Shown one piece after another: positions 6,606 through 7,605 of a stretch of DNA of 7,605 bases; within the stretch, counting starts at the first letter, position 1; the number at the start of each line of letters is the position of its first letter. Source of the stretch: Natronohydrobacter sp. (GTDB lineage Bacteria; Pseudomonadota; Alphaproteobacteria; Rhodobacterales; Rhodobacteraceae); NCBI GenBank assembly GCA_007118445.1, contig SKRP01000176.1, forward strand, positions 1-7,605, given 5' to 3'. A program made the position numbers and the translations under genes. The notes under the pieces were generated by a model. The model was not told the DNA's origin. It did no database searches and saw only the letters and a program-made list of their open reading frames with translations.

Positions 6606-6631
6606 CAGGGCTGCCCGCAGCGGTGGCCCTG
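6606..6631 (+). terminator. Hairpin after aglE, likely mRNA-stabilising or partial terminator
   Basis: CAGGGC (6606-6611) and GCCCTG (6626-6631) can pair around a 14-base loop. An alternative inner stem GCTG/CAGC (6610-6613 with 6618-6621) is mutually exclusive with part of it. No run of T follows, so this is not a classical intrinsic terminator. In transport operons such hairpins between binding protein and permease often keep binding-protein mRNA abundant by blocking 3' decay; that role is inferred here from position, 15 bases after the stop codon. Confidence 0.4.
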
Positions 6632-6710
6632 CTCGCTTCAATCTTTGCGAAACAGCCAGAGGGATCATGACAGCTTGCACCGGCAGGGTGCGCTGTGCTG
6701 TCAGTCCGGG

Positions 6711-6715
6711 GGAGG
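6711..6715 (+). promoter_or_regulatory. Ribosome-binding site of aglF
   Basis: GGAGG within a longer G-rich run lies six bases before the ATG at 6722 and fixes that start. The aglE-aglF gap is too long for coupled translation, so aglF needs its own site. Confidence 0.75.
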
Positions 6716-6721
6716 GGAACC

Positions 6722-7605
6722 ATGTCACCAGTCTTGCAAGGGATTCTGACGATCATCATCGGGGTCGGTGGATGTATCGGATATTTCTATTTTTCCAACA
6801 TGATCCTGGACAAGGTGATCTTTCCGGCCAAGGGGCCGCAGGCCGGGCGCAATATCAACCGCGCCAATCAGGTCCGCCCCTGGCTGTTCCTGTTCCCGGC
6901 GATCTTTGCGCTGGGCCTCTATCTGGCATATCCGGTGGTGGGGTCGTTCTGGCGTTCGCTCTTTGACCGATCAGGCACAAATTTCATCGGGCTGGGCAAT
7001 TATATCGACCTGTTCGGGGAATCGAGTTTCCGAACCGCGGTCTTCAACAACCTGCTCTGGGTCTTGTTCGTGCCGGCTGCTGCGACTTTCTTCGGGCTTC
7101 TCATTGCGCAGTTGACCGACCGGCTGAGCTGGGGGAATATCGCGAAATCGCTGATCTTCATGCCGATGGCGATCAGCTTTGTGGGGGCCTCGCTGATCTG
7201 GCGTTTCGTCTATTCGGCCAACCCCGATATCGGTATCATCAACGCGATCCGCGACTCGATGGGGCTGGTCGCGCTCGATCCGTTGCAGATACGCTTCTGG
7301 AACAATTTCTTCCTGATGTTCATTCTGGTCTGGATCCAGACCGGGTTTGCCATGGTGATCCTGTCGGCGGCGCTGCGCGGCATTCCCGAAGAAACCATCG
7401 AGGCCGCGATCATCGACGGGGCCAATCCGTTTCAGGTGTTCTTCAAGATCAAGGTGCCGCAGGTCATGGGCACGATCGTTGTTGTCTGGACCACAATCAC
7501 CATCCTGACGCTCAAGGTCTTCGATATCGTCTACACGATGACCGGCGGCAATTTCGGCACGCATATCCTGCCCAGCTACATGATGACCTACATGTTCCGC
7601 GATGA
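6722..7605 (+). CDS. aglF: Alpha-glucoside ABC transporter permease AglF, partial, 3' end cut
   Basis: The frame from 6722 is open to the right edge, giving 294 residues plus a partial codon; the family runs a few tens of residues longer. It is an inner-membrane permease of the sugar ABC type (MalF-like). A first hydrophobic segment at about 6-28 precedes a polar linker (AKGPQAGRNINRANQ, 36-50). The conserved RPWLFLFPAIFALGLYLAYP (52-71) and FIGLGNYIDLF (88-98) follow, then several more helices. The cytoplasmic loop that docks the ATPase is visible: EAA at 227-229, Gly233 and KVPQ at 244-247 (EAAIIDGANPFQVFFKIKVP). With AglG it would form the channel fed by AglE. It is the second gene of the operon. 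The permease aglG, a glucosidase and the ATPase aglK are expected beyond the edge. Confidence 0.93.
   Translation, partial: MSPVLQGILTIIIGVGGCIGYFYFSNMILDKVIFPAKGPQAGRNINRANQVRPWLFLFPAIFALGLYLAYPVVGSFWRSLFDRSGTNFIGLGNYIDLFGESSFRTAVFNNLLWVLFVPAAATFFGLLIAQLTDRLSWGNIAKSLIFMPMAISFVGASLIWRFVYSANPDIGIINAIRDSMGLVALDPLQIRFWNNFFLMFILVWIQTGFAMVILSAALRGIPEETIEAAIIDGANPFQVFFKIKVPQVMGTIVVVWTTITILTLKVFDIVYTMTGGNFGTHILPSYMMTYMFRD

Noticed and set aside
6641..6654. TTTGCGAAA-like element after aglE as a third AglR site
   Set aside because: It does not match the 14-base pattern shared by the other two sites and lacks their spacing.
5380..6759. Minus-strand open frame of 459 codons across aglE
   Set aside because: aglE is certain on the other strand, with a signal peptide and family motifs throughout; this frame has no recognisable features.

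Overview
The window looks like a chromosomal segment of a GC-rich alphaproteobacterium of the Rhodobacterales. The evidence is codon use with strong G/C at third positions, a LacI regulator plus substrate-binding protein of the AglR/AglE type, a RecO of the alphaproteobacterial form, and a membrane protein of the exosortase E/protease (VPEID-CTERM) type. The very acidic mature AglE (about 69 Asp/Glu against 14 Lys/Arg by hand count) hints at a saline or haloalkaline habitat. That is inference.

Left half. On the minus strand, recO (1483-2196) is followed downstream by an open-ended gene that runs off the left edge (1-1337). It encodes a polytopic membrane protein with all three exosortase active-site residues (Cys235, Arg283, His304). 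It continues into what is probably the C-terminal membrane-protease half of an exosortase E fusion. Divergent from recO is a plus-strand gene for a six-helix membrane protein of the Pr6Pr family (2293-2913). Its last 19 bases overlap the end of the convergent glucokinase gene.

Right half. This is the start of an alpha-glucoside uptake locus. A LacI-family repressor (aglR, 3927-4973) and glucokinase (glk, 2895-3845) are transcribed leftward. The binding protein aglE (5239-6591) and the first permease aglF (6722 to the right edge, cut) are transcribed rightward. AglE should capture alpha-glucosides such as sucrose, maltose or trehalose in the periplasm, and AglF forms part of the membrane channel. 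The second permease, the alpha-glucosidase and the ATPase are expected just beyond the right edge. Glk would phosphorylate the glucose released inside the cell.

The 265-base aglR-aglE intergenic region holds two related 14-base palindromes, one near each gene's putative transcription start. A simple model is that AglR represses both directions. No RNA genes, insertion sequences, CRISPR arrays or integration sites were seen. No stretch over 300 bases lacks a gene. Most of the window is ordinary core metabolism and transport; the exosortase fusion and the paired operators are the parts most worth a second look.
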